From Sarocladium kiliense (lineage: Eukaryota > Ascomycota > Sordariomycetes > Hypocreales > Sarocladiaceae), in NCBI GenBank assembly GCA_030734395.1, contig JAUZTG010000041.1, forward strand, positions 1,178,001 to 1,242,000: a stretch of 64,000 nucleotides of DNA, read 5' to 3'. The number at the start of each line of letters is the position of its first letter. Positions within the stretch are counted from its first letter, which is position 1. Made by a program: the position numbers and the translations under genes. Positions 24,803 to 34,523 of this stretch are shown here, in pieces. A model generated the notes under the pieces. That model searched no databases. It had not been told where the DNA came from and worked only from the letters and a program-made list of their open reading frames with translations.

Positions 24803-27348
24803 ATGACGATACAGCATTTGGACAAACCGGAGCATGGAATTCCAAGTTGCGGGTCTGGGTCCGTGATCGGCATCCCAGTCCCGAAGTCTTCTTCCTCCAT
24901 CACCAACTCACGGCTCCCCGTACCCGAGTCTATCTCAAACGACAAACAAGTCCAAGCTATTCAGCCCGAAGTGAAGGATCATGTCTTCAGCATGTCGTCA
25001 CCAGCAACTCGGGCTCGGAGGAGGATTCCGAATGCGTGAGTGCATCCACCGTCGTAACGCCTTTGCTGACTGACATGTCTTAGCTGTCGGATCTGCAGAC
25101 AACGAAAGGTCCGATGCGATGGCAACAACCCCTGCTCGAATTGTGTGAGCAAGGGTCGTGACTGTGTCTTTGAGGAAGCGGAGAGGAAGGTGGTGATTCT
25201 TGAGAAGTACGCCTAGCATAGAATCCATCACAAGCTAATCTAACCGGGCAATAGACATCTCCGTGCCCTACAAAGACGGGCCTCGGAACAATTGTTGCCA
25301 ATTGAGGACACGATATCGGAAGTACAGCTACCTGTGCCTGTCGAGGAGAACGTGGTAAGCGGTCACGATCAGAATCCCCTCGAGTTAGGGAACTTTGCAC
25401 ATGAGCCCATACTTTCAGAGCAGAGACGTACAAGTACGTTTTTGATGCACACAGCATGTCTCAAGCACTGTAACTGACAAGCAACAGAGTCTTACTGGAC
25501 TTTCTGTCCCTGGAGCTATGTAGACGCCGCTCTTGATGCTGTCAATGCACGCTCAGCTGGGAGTGAACAACACTCAACCAGAACATCATCGAACGGCAAA
25601 GCAACAGGGGGCAACGCAAGCCATGTTCCGATACATACACTTTTCCCATCGACGGATGTCGCAGAACATCTAATTCGAACCGTCGATCTTCATCTCAACC
25701 GCCTCCTGTTCTTCTTCGATATCACCGACGTTCTCCATCGACTCACCACCCTCATAATTCCATCAAATGACAACGCCCGCCTGACTGTCACACAAGCACA
25801 TCTGTTGATAGTGATTGCCTTAGGAAAATTGTGCCGTGAAAAAGATGGGCCTGGGATCCGCATACCGGGAACACGTGAGTTTTGGGCTCTCGAGGATGCG
25901 GTGCCCCCAGATCTCGAGCTTCTACAGGAACCAGAGATGGCAGCAGAAATGCTCTGTATGATGACGTGGTACGCTCAAGCGGCAGAGAGGCACGATCTGG
26001 CGCACCTCCATGTCAGTACAGAGACGCTCTTGACGGGGTGTGAAGTTGGAACTGAGCTGATGCGACAATAGATCGGACATGCCCGCAGGATATTGCAAAC
26101 CAGCACCCTTTTCGGTGGCTCCAGAAGCGGAGCAGCAGAGGATGAAAACCGTCAAAGATTGCAAATGACGGCCGAGATCATGGACTTAAGGCTCTCCGCA
26201 ACTATAGGCAACGACTTCTATAAGCTGCATAAAGACAAAGGGGTTTCATTGTCCAGGACAGAGGCACGGCTCGGGTGTTTGGAGATCGCTCTTGACCTAT
26301 CTTTGACCTTGAGAAAGGCCACCAGCAAAATCACACGCTCACAGAAAGTTCGACAGCTGAGCAGCTCGCAGCGCCGCGCCTTGCTACCCAAGGAGATTGG
26401 GCATGATGAGAGTATGGATTTTCTCAAAGAACTGCAGGACATTGGATCTCGAATATCCAGCATCGGTTCACAATCAAACCTAACCAATGATGGCTTCAAG
26501 TCAAGAGAGAAATGTTTGCATGAACTGCAATTTTGGTTCTGTCACGTATGTCTCAATGTTTCTGTCCTCCTACCTCGCATAGGGTAAAAGCTGACCGCCG
26601 TACATGAGCGTACAGTGCGTTATAGTAGTGACGTTTCCAGCTCTATTGAAAGAGTTCGGTTGCGAGAAAATCTCTGGTCAAGCTCAATATTCTCAGCAAG
26701 ACACCAAAGGCATGATCAATATTTGCGTCAAATACGCCTATTTGAGCCTCAGGATGATGGGTCATTTACACAACCACGGGTTCTTAGGTACGAACAGGCC
26801 CCCAATCAGCAAACCTGATCCAGTCTCCTTCTCCATTGTGAATCTGACAGGTCATCTTAGAGATCTTCTCGTTCGTCAACTTGGAATGCCTCGTGTTGAA
26901 CTCTGTCGTTTTCAGCCTCACTCAGGCCTCATTCATGACAGACGAAGCAGCAGAAGTCACACCGCTGGTCGATCAAGCTCGGCTACTGCTAAACCACATG
27001 ACTCATCAAGGCTATAAGCCGGTATTGAGAGCCTTAGATACGCTGAATGTCCTTACAGCGCCTGTTGAGCAACAAGGCCGCAATATTCACATTCGACTCG
27101 ACCCTGCCTTGCTGTCATTCGAAGGCAGACTGCTCGATAAGCACCTGTTAGACCTGACAGGTCCTTTGCAAGCCCTCAGAAACGAACAACAACGCTCGAT
27201 AGAGGGAACTGCGCGGAGTCACTACATACAAGGGAACAGCCAACTGCCATCATTGGCTGGCGGCTCGCAGTTTAATGATCTTGGGCCAGCAGATGATGAT
27301 TTCACATTCGACATGGAGGATTTGCAGTGGCTGGATGCGGTTCAGTAA
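24803..27348 (+). CDS. Zn2Cys6 transcription factor of the putative phosphonate cluster
   Basis: Fungal zinc binuclear-cluster regulator, expected to act in the nucleus. Seven exons are placed: 24803-25035, 25084-25206, 25255-25433, 25488-26011, 26072-26545, 26616-26787 and 26861-27348. All junctions are GT-AG and in frame, giving 730 residues. The DNA-binding domain has Cys79, 82, 89, 95, 98 and 105 (C-x2-C-x6-C-x5-C-x2-C-x6-C), with basic residues RQRKVR between Cys82 and Cys89. A linker and short coiled coil follow ([16 protein letters not shown]). The rest is the helical fungal-specific regulatory domain (for example [38 protein letters not shown]). The acidic C-terminus [17 protein letters not shown] resembles an activation domain. 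It ends 13 bp from the convergent aminotransferase stop, so the group is tightly packed. Cluster-specific regulation is inferred from position. Confidence 0.9.
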
Positions 27349-27361
27349 ACTCGTCCACTGA

Positions 27362-28740
27362 TTACAGACATCTGTCTTTCACATAGTATCCTGTACTCCG
27401 AACGACATCATCAATCGCCCTGGCCACATACTCGACATTCCCACTATTCAGCCCTGACACACTCATCCGACCAGTAGCAAGCATGTATACGTGCCACTTG
27501 CTCCTCAGCAACATGATCTGTCTCTCACTCAGCCCAGTATACGCAAACATACCAATCTGAGTTGTGATATGCTCAAATTTCCCCGGTGTTCCAAGTCTCT
27601 CGAGTTGGCGTCTAAACTCTGCCCTCATCTTCGCAATGCGCTGCGACATGACAGCCAGGTCATCGATCCACTCTCTGGACAAGGTCTCATCATTCAGCAC
27701 CGACGATGCGATCTTGGCCCCGTAAGCTGCAGGTGTCGAGATCTCGCAGCGTTGAAGCTTCGCCAGCTGCGAGGCTACCCGCTTTGTAGTGGAAGGGGCT
27801 TCCGAACCAGGCCGTGCCAGGAAATGCAGACAGCCAGTACGTTGACCATAGAGTCCTAGATTCTTGGAGAAGGACTGGGCGATGAACATCTCGATTCCCA
27901 AAGAGACGAAGTGACGGATGGGATAGCTGTCATTGGCGAGATCTCCCGTCGCGAAACCTTGGTACGCGCAGTCGAAGAAGGGGAAGAGACCATTCCGCCG
28001 GACCATCGTGCCTATCTCTCGCCATTGGTCGGTAGAAGGGTCAAGTCCGGTAGGATTATGTGCGCAGGCTTGCAGAACAACGATGCTGCCTCGAGGTGCA
28101 TCTTCCAACGTCTTCATCATGCCTTCGAAGTCCAAAGACTTTGTCTGATCCGAGTAGTATGGATAGTGCTTGATCATCAGACCAGCATGGGAGAATACTG
28201 GGACGTGATTGTCCCATGTCGGATTGGAGAGGTAGACACACGGCTTAGGTTCACTTAAGAACTTGGATAGAAAGATGGCACCGAGGTGAACAGCACCAGT
28301 ACCTGAGATTGTTTGAAACGAGCAGATCTGACTGTGTTACTTTCCGTCTCATCCGTTACATCAAATCTTTCGAAGGACTCACTCTTTCCTGGTCTCCAGC
28401 TACGTCACTGCCCAAGAGGACCTTGGCTGCGGCCATGCAGAAAGCTGGTTCACCTGCAATGGGCAGATACTCGTTGTTCAAACTTAGATCAGCGTGGTAG
28501 AGCCGAGAAGCCTATTACACTACTAGCCTGGGTTATATAGCATGCCTCTCAAGTATGTCTGCTCACCTTCTTCACCACCGGCAGAACCCATGGTTTTCCC
28601 TCGTCATCCTTGTATGCGCCGATGACAAGGTTGACCTTCTCAGGATGACTATCCGCCTGAAATTCCGCTCGAAGGCCATAGTGAGAGTCTGGTGGTGCCT
28701 CTGGGACAGTAGATTCTGTGAAAAGGCTCTGGCTGGACAT
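27362..28740 (-). CDS. Aspartate aminotransferase-family enzyme (candidate phosphonoalanine transaminase)
   Basis: Class I PLP aminotransferase of the aspartate subgroup. Exons are 28567-28740, 28383-28511 and 27362-28327 (all phase 0), giving 422 residues, normal for the family. Conserved: GAYKDDEGKPWVLPVV, SGTGAVHLGA, NPTW, ACAHNPTG (Asn192), FFDCAYQGF (Asp220), SFSKNLGLYGQR (PLP lysine about Lys256) and GRMSVSGLN (carboxylate-binding Arg). At the distal-carboxylate loop, the arginine equivalent to R292 of classical enzymes is kept. However, the usual RPMYSNPP sequence is replaced by RCEISTPA (around residue 294), so this is not a plain housekeeping AAT. It shares a 349-bp divergent promoter with the phosphonopyruvate hydrolase gene. 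Aspartate aminotransferases are known to accept phosphonoalanine, the phosphonate analogue of aspartate, so conversion of phosphonoalanine to phosphonopyruvate is the inferred role. Confidence 0.9.
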
Positions 28741-29089
28741 GGTGCTGGTGTTGTGTGGATCTGATGAGTTGAGTGAAGCACCCTTGGTCGGTGGCCGAGG
28801 CTTCACCTCTTTAAGACCTCAAACGAGCTCGGTTCGGCTCATCCGAAGTCTCATCAACAAACTTGATCGTCTTTATTATCGCCACCACGTATTGCAATTT
28901 CAGCGGTATTCCTGCAACATGGCCTCCTTTCGGCTGAGCGTTCCCGAAGCTTGGCAGATCCAAGGAACAAAGAGTTGTCTTTATATTCCAAGTTCAGCCA
29001 ATTTATGTTCTACAATTTCACGTCATTATATGCTCAAGCGGCTTCCCTTCTTACTTCCTGCGGAAGAATCGAGCGCATACTCACCAAAC
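28741..29089. promoter_or_regulatory. Divergent promoter, aminotransferase / phosphonopyruvate hydrolase
   Basis: A 349-bp spacer between the two start codons, consistent with co-regulation. At 28830-28837 it has CGGTTCGG, followed by CTCATCCG. CGG-x2-CGG is also present in the aldolase/regulator promoter (24591-24598). The spacer also carries in-frame upstream ATGs of the hydrolase gene (28919 and 29030). Confidence 0.5.
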
Positions 29090-29974
29090 ATGACTCAACC
29101 TTTACCCAAAGAACGGGCAGCAACCCTGCGCGCCCTCCTCAACCCCTCCAACCCAGCCATCGCCATGGCCTCACACAACGCCCTCTCCGCCAAACTCGTC
29201 CAAGAAGCAGGCTTCTCCGCCGTCTGGGTCAGCGGCTTCGAGATCTCAGCTTCTCACGCCGTCCCAGACGCAAGCATTCTCCCCATGAACATCAATCTCG
29301 ATGTCACCCGTTCCATGAGCATCGCCACTCCGGATATTCCTCTCATTGTGGATATGGACACGGGATTCGGCAACGCAGTCAACGTCGCTTACTCTGTGCC
29401 ACAATTTGAGGCTGCTGGTGCTGCAGCTGTGGTGCTTGAGGATAAGATGTTTCCGAAGGATAGTAGTCTGCGTGCGGGTGGTCGACACAGCCTCGTCACC
29501 ATCCCAGAGTTTCAGGGCAAGATTGCTGCAGCAAAGAATGCAAGCTCATTAGTGATCATTGCAAGAACAGAAGCCCTTATCGCTTGCTTAGGGCAGGATG
29601 AAGCTTTGCGTCGAGCAAAGGCCTACGCTGAAGCTGGAGCCGACGCCATCCTGATTCACAGCAAGCAAAAGACACCGGATGAGGTCATGGCCTTCTGCAA
29701 TGCATGGGATGGGACAGTTCCTCTTGTCATAGTCCCGACGAACTACCCTTCTCTTGGGTTCGATGAAGTAGTGGCGCTCTCAAAGGTTGGGCTCATCATC
29801 TGTGGCAACCACGCAGTTCGAGCAGCGATTGGAGCAATGCGCAGGGTGTTCGCTTCCATCTTGCAGACGAGAGGCCTGAGCTCTGTGGAAAGGGAGATAC
29901 CTTCCGTGTCTGAGGTGTTCGAATTGCAAGGTGATTCTAAAATGCGCGAAATAGAGAAGGAGTTTCTACGATAG
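29090..29974 (+). CDS. Phosphonopyruvate hydrolase (PEP mutase/isocitrate lyase superfamily)
   Basis: Predicted to cleave the C-P bond of 3-phosphonopyruvate, giving pyruvate and phosphate. Intronless, 294 residues from ATG 29090, the length of the bacterial enzyme. Superfamily residues: WVSGFE (47-51), VPD (Asp60), DMDTGFGNA (Asp88, Asp90), LEDK (117-119), IART (Arg159), AILIHSKQKTPDE (His190) and CGNHAVRAA. The gating loop reads EDKMFPKDSSL. PEP mutases carry EDK-x5-NS, whereas the characterised Variovorax phosphonopyruvate hydrolase has Thr in place of that Asn. Here the residue is Ser125, and the rest of the protein also follows the hydrolase pattern (SSLRAGGRHSLV, FQGKIAAA, EALIACLGQ). 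In-frame ATGs at 29030 and 28919 could give N-terminal extensions; the former would add 20 mostly hydrophobic/basic residues. Divergent from the aminotransferase gene. Transfer from bacteria is possible but not shown. Confidence 0.88.
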   Translation: MTQPLPKERAATLRALLNPSNPAIAMASHNALSAKLVQEAGFSAVWVSGFEISASHAVPDASILPMNINLDVTRSMSIATPDIPLIVDMDTGFGNAVNVAYSVPQFEAAGAAAVVLEDKMFPKDSSLRAGGRHSLVTIPEFQGKIAAAKNASSLVIIARTEALIACLGQDEALRRAKAYAEAGADAILIHSKQKTPDEVMAFCNAWDGTVPLVIVPTNYPSLGFDEVVALSKVGLIICGNHAVRAAIGAMRRVFASILQTRGLSSVEREIPSVSEVFELQGDSKMREIEKEFLR

Positions 29975-30644
29975 GACTGAGCAGACGGGCAGGGAGGCAT
30001 CACCGGTTGAACAATGTCTGATCAGCAACCAGCGATCTGATTTGAGTAGAAGGAGGGTTGAGAGATCTTCTGGAAATAAATCACAGCGATATGAAAGATC
30101 TGGTAGCATTGGCCCTCTCCAAAATCGCAACATACTAACAGGATCCTGGTGTTCTGAAAGATCCCTCTCAGACGTTACTGGACGAGTACTGCTATTTGCG
30201 CGGTACTGATCTGCGCAGTGGTCACGAGGAAGCTACCTGATCTAGCTAAGCGTGTCTTGTACGCCCCATCTCTCAACGCTATACCATAATAGGTCATAGC
30301 TGTTCCTTTACCTGCTCTATAGCATTTATGTACGAATAGCGACACGAATAGCGACACGAATAGTACGCTGTAGTCTTTTGTGCTGTGTTATAGCGAACCG
30401 CTATTCGTGCCGCTGTTCAGACAATTATTTAAAAGTCAAATATACCTATTTACACATCTGTACATGTGAATGCATTTTAAAGTGCGTATTATGTGAGTGT
30501 GAGCACAGATACAGAGGTAAAGGCTCGCCAATCAGAAAATTCAGATTCAATTGCCCTGTCTACCGCGTAAATCGCAGTACTCTACTAAACGATATAGCCT
30601 CCACCACCGACCGTGTCTCACAATATGCAGGAGGATTTCCGTGA
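29975..30644. other. Spacer with AT-rich part and a small inverted repeat
   Basis: No gene is supported. It contains 3' UTR of the hydrolase gene, the CGAATAGCG repeats with their inverted copy (30331-30421), and an AT-richer stretch (about 30420-30490) unlike its surroundings. Confidence 0.5.
30331..30421. repeat. Tandem ACGAATAGCGAC units with inverted copy (hairpin)
   Basis: Two 12-mers ACGAATAGCGAC and a partial third stand head to tail from 30331. About 40 bases on, CGCTATTCGTGCCGC is the inverted counterpart (14 of 15 match to GCGACACGAATAGCG). The whole could form a stem-loop. No target-site duplication was identified, so it cannot be called a MITE. Confidence 0.6.
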
Positions 30645-31312
30645 TCAAGGAGACAGACGCGGCTCTCCTTTGTCACATTCGGGGTTGTGATGACACTCCG
30701 GAGGGACCTGCTTGCGAGTGCCCCCATATCCGTAGCAGACCAAGCGGCCATCCTCATTCTCGAGAACGTCACCTGTTGAGATCAGCATCAGATTCTCCCC
30801 GGACAGCGTGAAGCGAGGAGTCATTCCACTCACTCAGGTCGAAGTCAGTCTGGTGCTTCTGGTCATCCATGTCATAGCAGCTGCAGGACAGGTGACATGT
30901 TCCCATCTGGCTGCCATCGGTGTCCTTGGCCGACTTGAGCCAACAGTCTTCGCAACTCTTGTGATAGTTACCACTATGCCGCGTTAGCTTCTGCTTTCAG
31001 GAAAGGAGGACACATTTGAGACGCACTCCTTGTAGCCGACGAGAGAGCCGACATTGTTGGCGAGGCAGTGGCGCAGATCGATCCTACAACCAGGTCAGTG
31101 GCAACCCTAGTCTCCTCGCGAAGGCTTCGTGAAGGGACGCACATGGAGTACATGTACTCGAATTGCTCGACATTCTTAGTCAGGCAGTAGAACCCTACTT
31201 TATCCTCGCCATAGAACTGGCCGTCTATAGCCAGACAGCTCTTGGAGAAGGACTTGAGGCTCGCGGCCTCCACGGCGAGGGTCCAGACGAGAACAGAGAG
31301 TGACCAGATCAT
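30645..31312 (-). CDS. Secreted cyanovirin-N (CVNH) domain protein
   Basis: Small secreted lectin-like protein. Four exons are placed: 31143-31312, 31027-31083, 30834-30973 and 30645-30772 (phases 2, 2, 1; donors GTGCGT, GTGCGT, GTGAGT). They give 164 residues, none of them visible as one continuous frame. Residues 1-16 (MIWSLSVLVWTLAVEA) are a signal peptide. Two CVNH-type half-repeats follow: FSKSCLAIDG...GFYCLTK...IDLRHCLANNVGSLV, then NYHKSCEDCWLK...GTCHLSCSCYD...FDLSDVLENEDGRLVCYG. The pattern SC-x-aliphatic, C, then (D/N)L-x-(C/V)LxNxxGxLV is the CVNH signature. The tail PPECHHNPECDKGE adds more cysteines. Mannose-type glycan binding is the family expectation; whether it acts in development or in host interaction is unknown. 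Confidence 0.82.
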
Positions 31313-32145
31313 TATTGAGATGGTTCTAGATGGTGGTGCTTCGTGCGATAGGCGAGATCTGTGATGGCAGCAAGGAGGTCTTCTTTCGCGAGCAAGACGC
31401 TTAGACTTGTTTGGCGAGAAGGTGAAGATCACGAGGAGAGGAGATCAGAGAATGATTGTGGTACGTGAGGGGAGGAAGGCATCGTGTTATGTTATTGTCT
31501 GTTGGCAGGTGTGAGTGCCAGCTGCCGGCTCCATCAGCTGTTTGGCAGTGGTCGTTGTGATTCACGGACGCCGGGGGATCAGGGACCGCGTTACCCCACG
31601 AGCGTTGGGCTCAAATCGACCCTGCAGGATACATGGCGTCGAAGTATCTCTATCTTAGTGTTTGAGATTGTGTTCATACTGAACTTCGGCCAAGTATGGC
31701 ACTCATGTGCAGCATATGCAGTGGCTTGAGGATGCGGGCACAGCCTCTCAAGAATGGCAACTGCACTCGTGTGATCTGTGCTCTGTGTGTATCTGGGGTG
31801 CAGCGAACTGGTTTCGTCCGTGTGGAATCTTCAGAATGGCCTTCGTGCAACCCAAACCCAAACGCCAGGTTTTGTACACAGAATGAAGCGTCACGAGGCA
31901 GCAATGAAATCAGCCCATTTACATCCAGAAGCAACATCGATGGCAGCCACAGTTACACGGAAACATTAATAAGGAGAAGTGGTTATTATTATGCAAGAGA
32001 CGCCTGATGAGAGGTATCGAGACTCAGGTCTTTGTTCAAACGCCTTGCGCCTTTCGCGTTGCTGTAACAAAAATCCCTAAAGTGGCGAAAGAGTATATGA
32101 AACGACTCGTAAATATTAGTCGCTTCCTATATGTCGCTTTGAAGG
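31313..32145. other. Intergenic between CVNH and F-box genes
   Basis: Promoter side of the CVNH gene and 3' side of the F-box gene (both minus). Nothing further is supported. Confidence 0.5.
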
Positions 32146-33900
32146 TCAAATGATATCGGGGTCTTGGTCCTGATCCGGGTTCGCAATATTGAACAAGTTA
32201 TCCGCATACTCGTTCGCAATGCTGGCACCCGTCTCCCATTCCTGTCGCCGACGCTGCACCTCCGTCATGCCCCTGCAAGCTGTATCGGCGATATAGTGCA
32301 GCTCATCCAGTGTACTCGAGTTAAGATTTGGGAAATACCCGTCAATGCTTCTCAACCAGCGAGATGTGGTATTACACACCGCCGACTGGTAGGCATTTGT
32401 GTCGTACTCCGTCACAGACAAAGCGCCGTTCCGTTCTCGCAATGACTGGAGGAGAGAGTCGTGTTTGGAGTCTGCTGGGATGAACTCGACTGGACTCCCG
32501 TTGGGCATGTTTGTTTGCTGAATACCCATGACGACTTCGACGAAGCGTTGGGACACGCTGCGTCCAAGACCACACGGGTCGATGAGGTCGAATTCAGGGT
32601 GTCCAGGGATATCCTCGCGTAGGTACAGATCGTAGGCTAGGAAGGATGCCCGGCAGGTACGCAGCTTCGGCATTGCGCCACGTAAAGCCATTGCAATCCA
32701 CTGGCAGTCACTAGCGGGACGCACGTTGGGAAGACCAATCCATAAGACCTTCTTCGAGTCGGCATTCCAGTCGCGCGACTGCTCTGCCTTGAGATATACC
32801 TCGTTCAGGAAGAGTTCCTCGAGTGTCTCGCCGAGGTCTTCGGCGGCTCTCAGGAGGGTCTCTGGGCAGATTTCTATCCGCTTCAGTTCCAAAGAGGTCA
32901 GGGTCTCTATGTTGATGCGCGGGATGGGTAGTGAACACGCCCTCCACTCTTCGACGGTGGACTGCCAGTGCTTCGTTTGCTTCAAACCCCTTGGGGGCCG
33001 GTCGTCATGGTCCAAGGCTGTTAGACATAGAGTTTGTAGACAACCTGCGTATTCGATCAGGTTCCACAAACAGCCACCGAAGAGGCTGACCTTCATCGGA
33101 TCAGTCTCATGCCGACGTAGGCCCAGAACGAGGTGCTCCACCACCTCCAGGACCGTCATAATATTACGCAGGTCCATTGGATTGACCCACAGATGACAGA
33201 TGGCAATGTCCGTCACGTTCTCGAGAACCAAGGTTTTAACAGGCGCAGAGTCCTCTTCGGGTCTTGATGCGAAAGCTTTGAATGTGTTGGCCAAGATCAT
33301 TGTCGAGGTGTTGCAATGGCGACCAATGAGTTGGAAGGGCAAGCTCAGCCTAAGGCGTTCGATGTCGCGGCAGTTGAAGAGAAGTTCTTCTACCTTCCGG
33401 TAGTACTCAGTCTCGGTGAATGTGCCCTCGCCAAGGCAGTATCTCTCGTGCAGGCTGTCGCAGAATTTTCGCATGGAGTCAACGCGAGCGAAGACAGTGG
33501 CGAGGAAATCCACCTCCTCTGTGAACCTCGTCAGCAAATGCTACCTGATACGGGAGCGGAACGGCTGAGCGGCAAGAAAATTGATAGTGACGACCGTGCT
33601 TCAACTGTCGCCCAAGGGGAAATGGGTAGACAAACGTTCATCACGGAGCACCATAAGGTCAATGAACAGACTCTTGCAGTGATACCCGATGGTCTGCAGG
33701 GCATCGAAGGTAGGACGAGTCTCTCCAAGAGCTCGGTTAAGGCGAGTGAAGTCCAGATTGAGAGTTCTCAGCCCATACGGCTTGAGCCCATAGTTAAAAG
33801 CGCGGCAGACGAGACGTAGCGACAAGACGTTGTTCTTGGTCCCTCCAGCGACGCACTGCTCGAGGATAGCCTCGACCAGCTCCTGCGGGAGTCGGTCCAT
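32146..33900 (-). CDS. F-box domain protein
   Basis: Likely substrate adaptor of an SCF ubiquitin ligase. The N-terminus from ATG 33900 is an F-box: MDRLPQELVEAILEQCV...LRLVCRAFNYGLKPYGLRTLNLDF. The second part is a long leucine-rich region (ERLRLSLPFQLI, LVLENVTDIAICHLW, VEHLVLGLRRHE, LETLTSLELKRIE-type segments), typical of fungal F-box/LRR-like proteins. The frame is broken by TGA at 33601-33603 and resumes in the same frame, so one intron is needed. The best fit is 33519-33605 (donor GTTGAAG, acceptor TTCACAG, phase 1), giving exons 33606-33900 and 32146-33518 and about 555 residues. The exact splice sites are less certain than the two flanking coding parts. Confidence 0.78.
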
Positions 33901-34523
33901 GGCACTGGTCTCTATGATTGCATTTCTCGGTTGATAATGGTGAGGCGGAGTCTCATAAAGGAAGCATCGGCGTGAGCGGTGATGGCGATGCGGCAAATAA
34001 CTGGCGAAATAACTGAGTCTGGTTCAATGCCGCGTTTCGATCAGTGGTGGTTGCACTGGTGATAAGCGCGTGGAGGACCCCTGTTGGCGTCATTGCGTGG
34101 GGAGGCCCAGTGATGACAAAGGCTAGAAGAACCCCGATTACGGGCCGGCGTTCGGTGGGGCTTGTGCCATGGGAACTTTCTACTCTTGGAGCTCAGCGAG
34201 TGAAGACCCTTTTCGAACACAGCGCAGCTAACTTCTCATCACTTCACTCGACCCGGGAACGTTTGCACGATCGAATAAATCTCTATTTATTGAGTGGATA
34301 TTGGTAGATAGGGGGAATAAAGCCCTTCCCGAACCCCCAGGTGGGTTCTGCAACATATAACGCTTTTCGTTTGGTATTGTCCAAATGCTCACAATAGATC
34401 AGGTGGGAGAGAGCCCAACATCTGATCCCCGTGTATGATAAAACCAAAATCAATGCCCGTGCCCCAATCATGACAAAGGAGAAAAAGAGGAAACTGTATG
34501 CTAAGGTTGATGCGCGAGTGATC
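33901..34523. other. Intergenic between F-box gene and cystathionine gamma-lyase
   Basis: Promoter of the F-box gene and 3' UTR of the cystathionine gamma-lyase gene. No other feature seen. Confidence 0.5.

Noticed and set aside
29090..29974. PEP mutase of a phosphonate biosynthetic cluster
   Set aside because: The Asn of EDK-x5-NS is absent, the overall pattern follows phosphonopyruvate hydrolase, and no phosphonopyruvate decarboxylase or later biosynthetic enzyme is in the window. Kept only as a less likely alternative.
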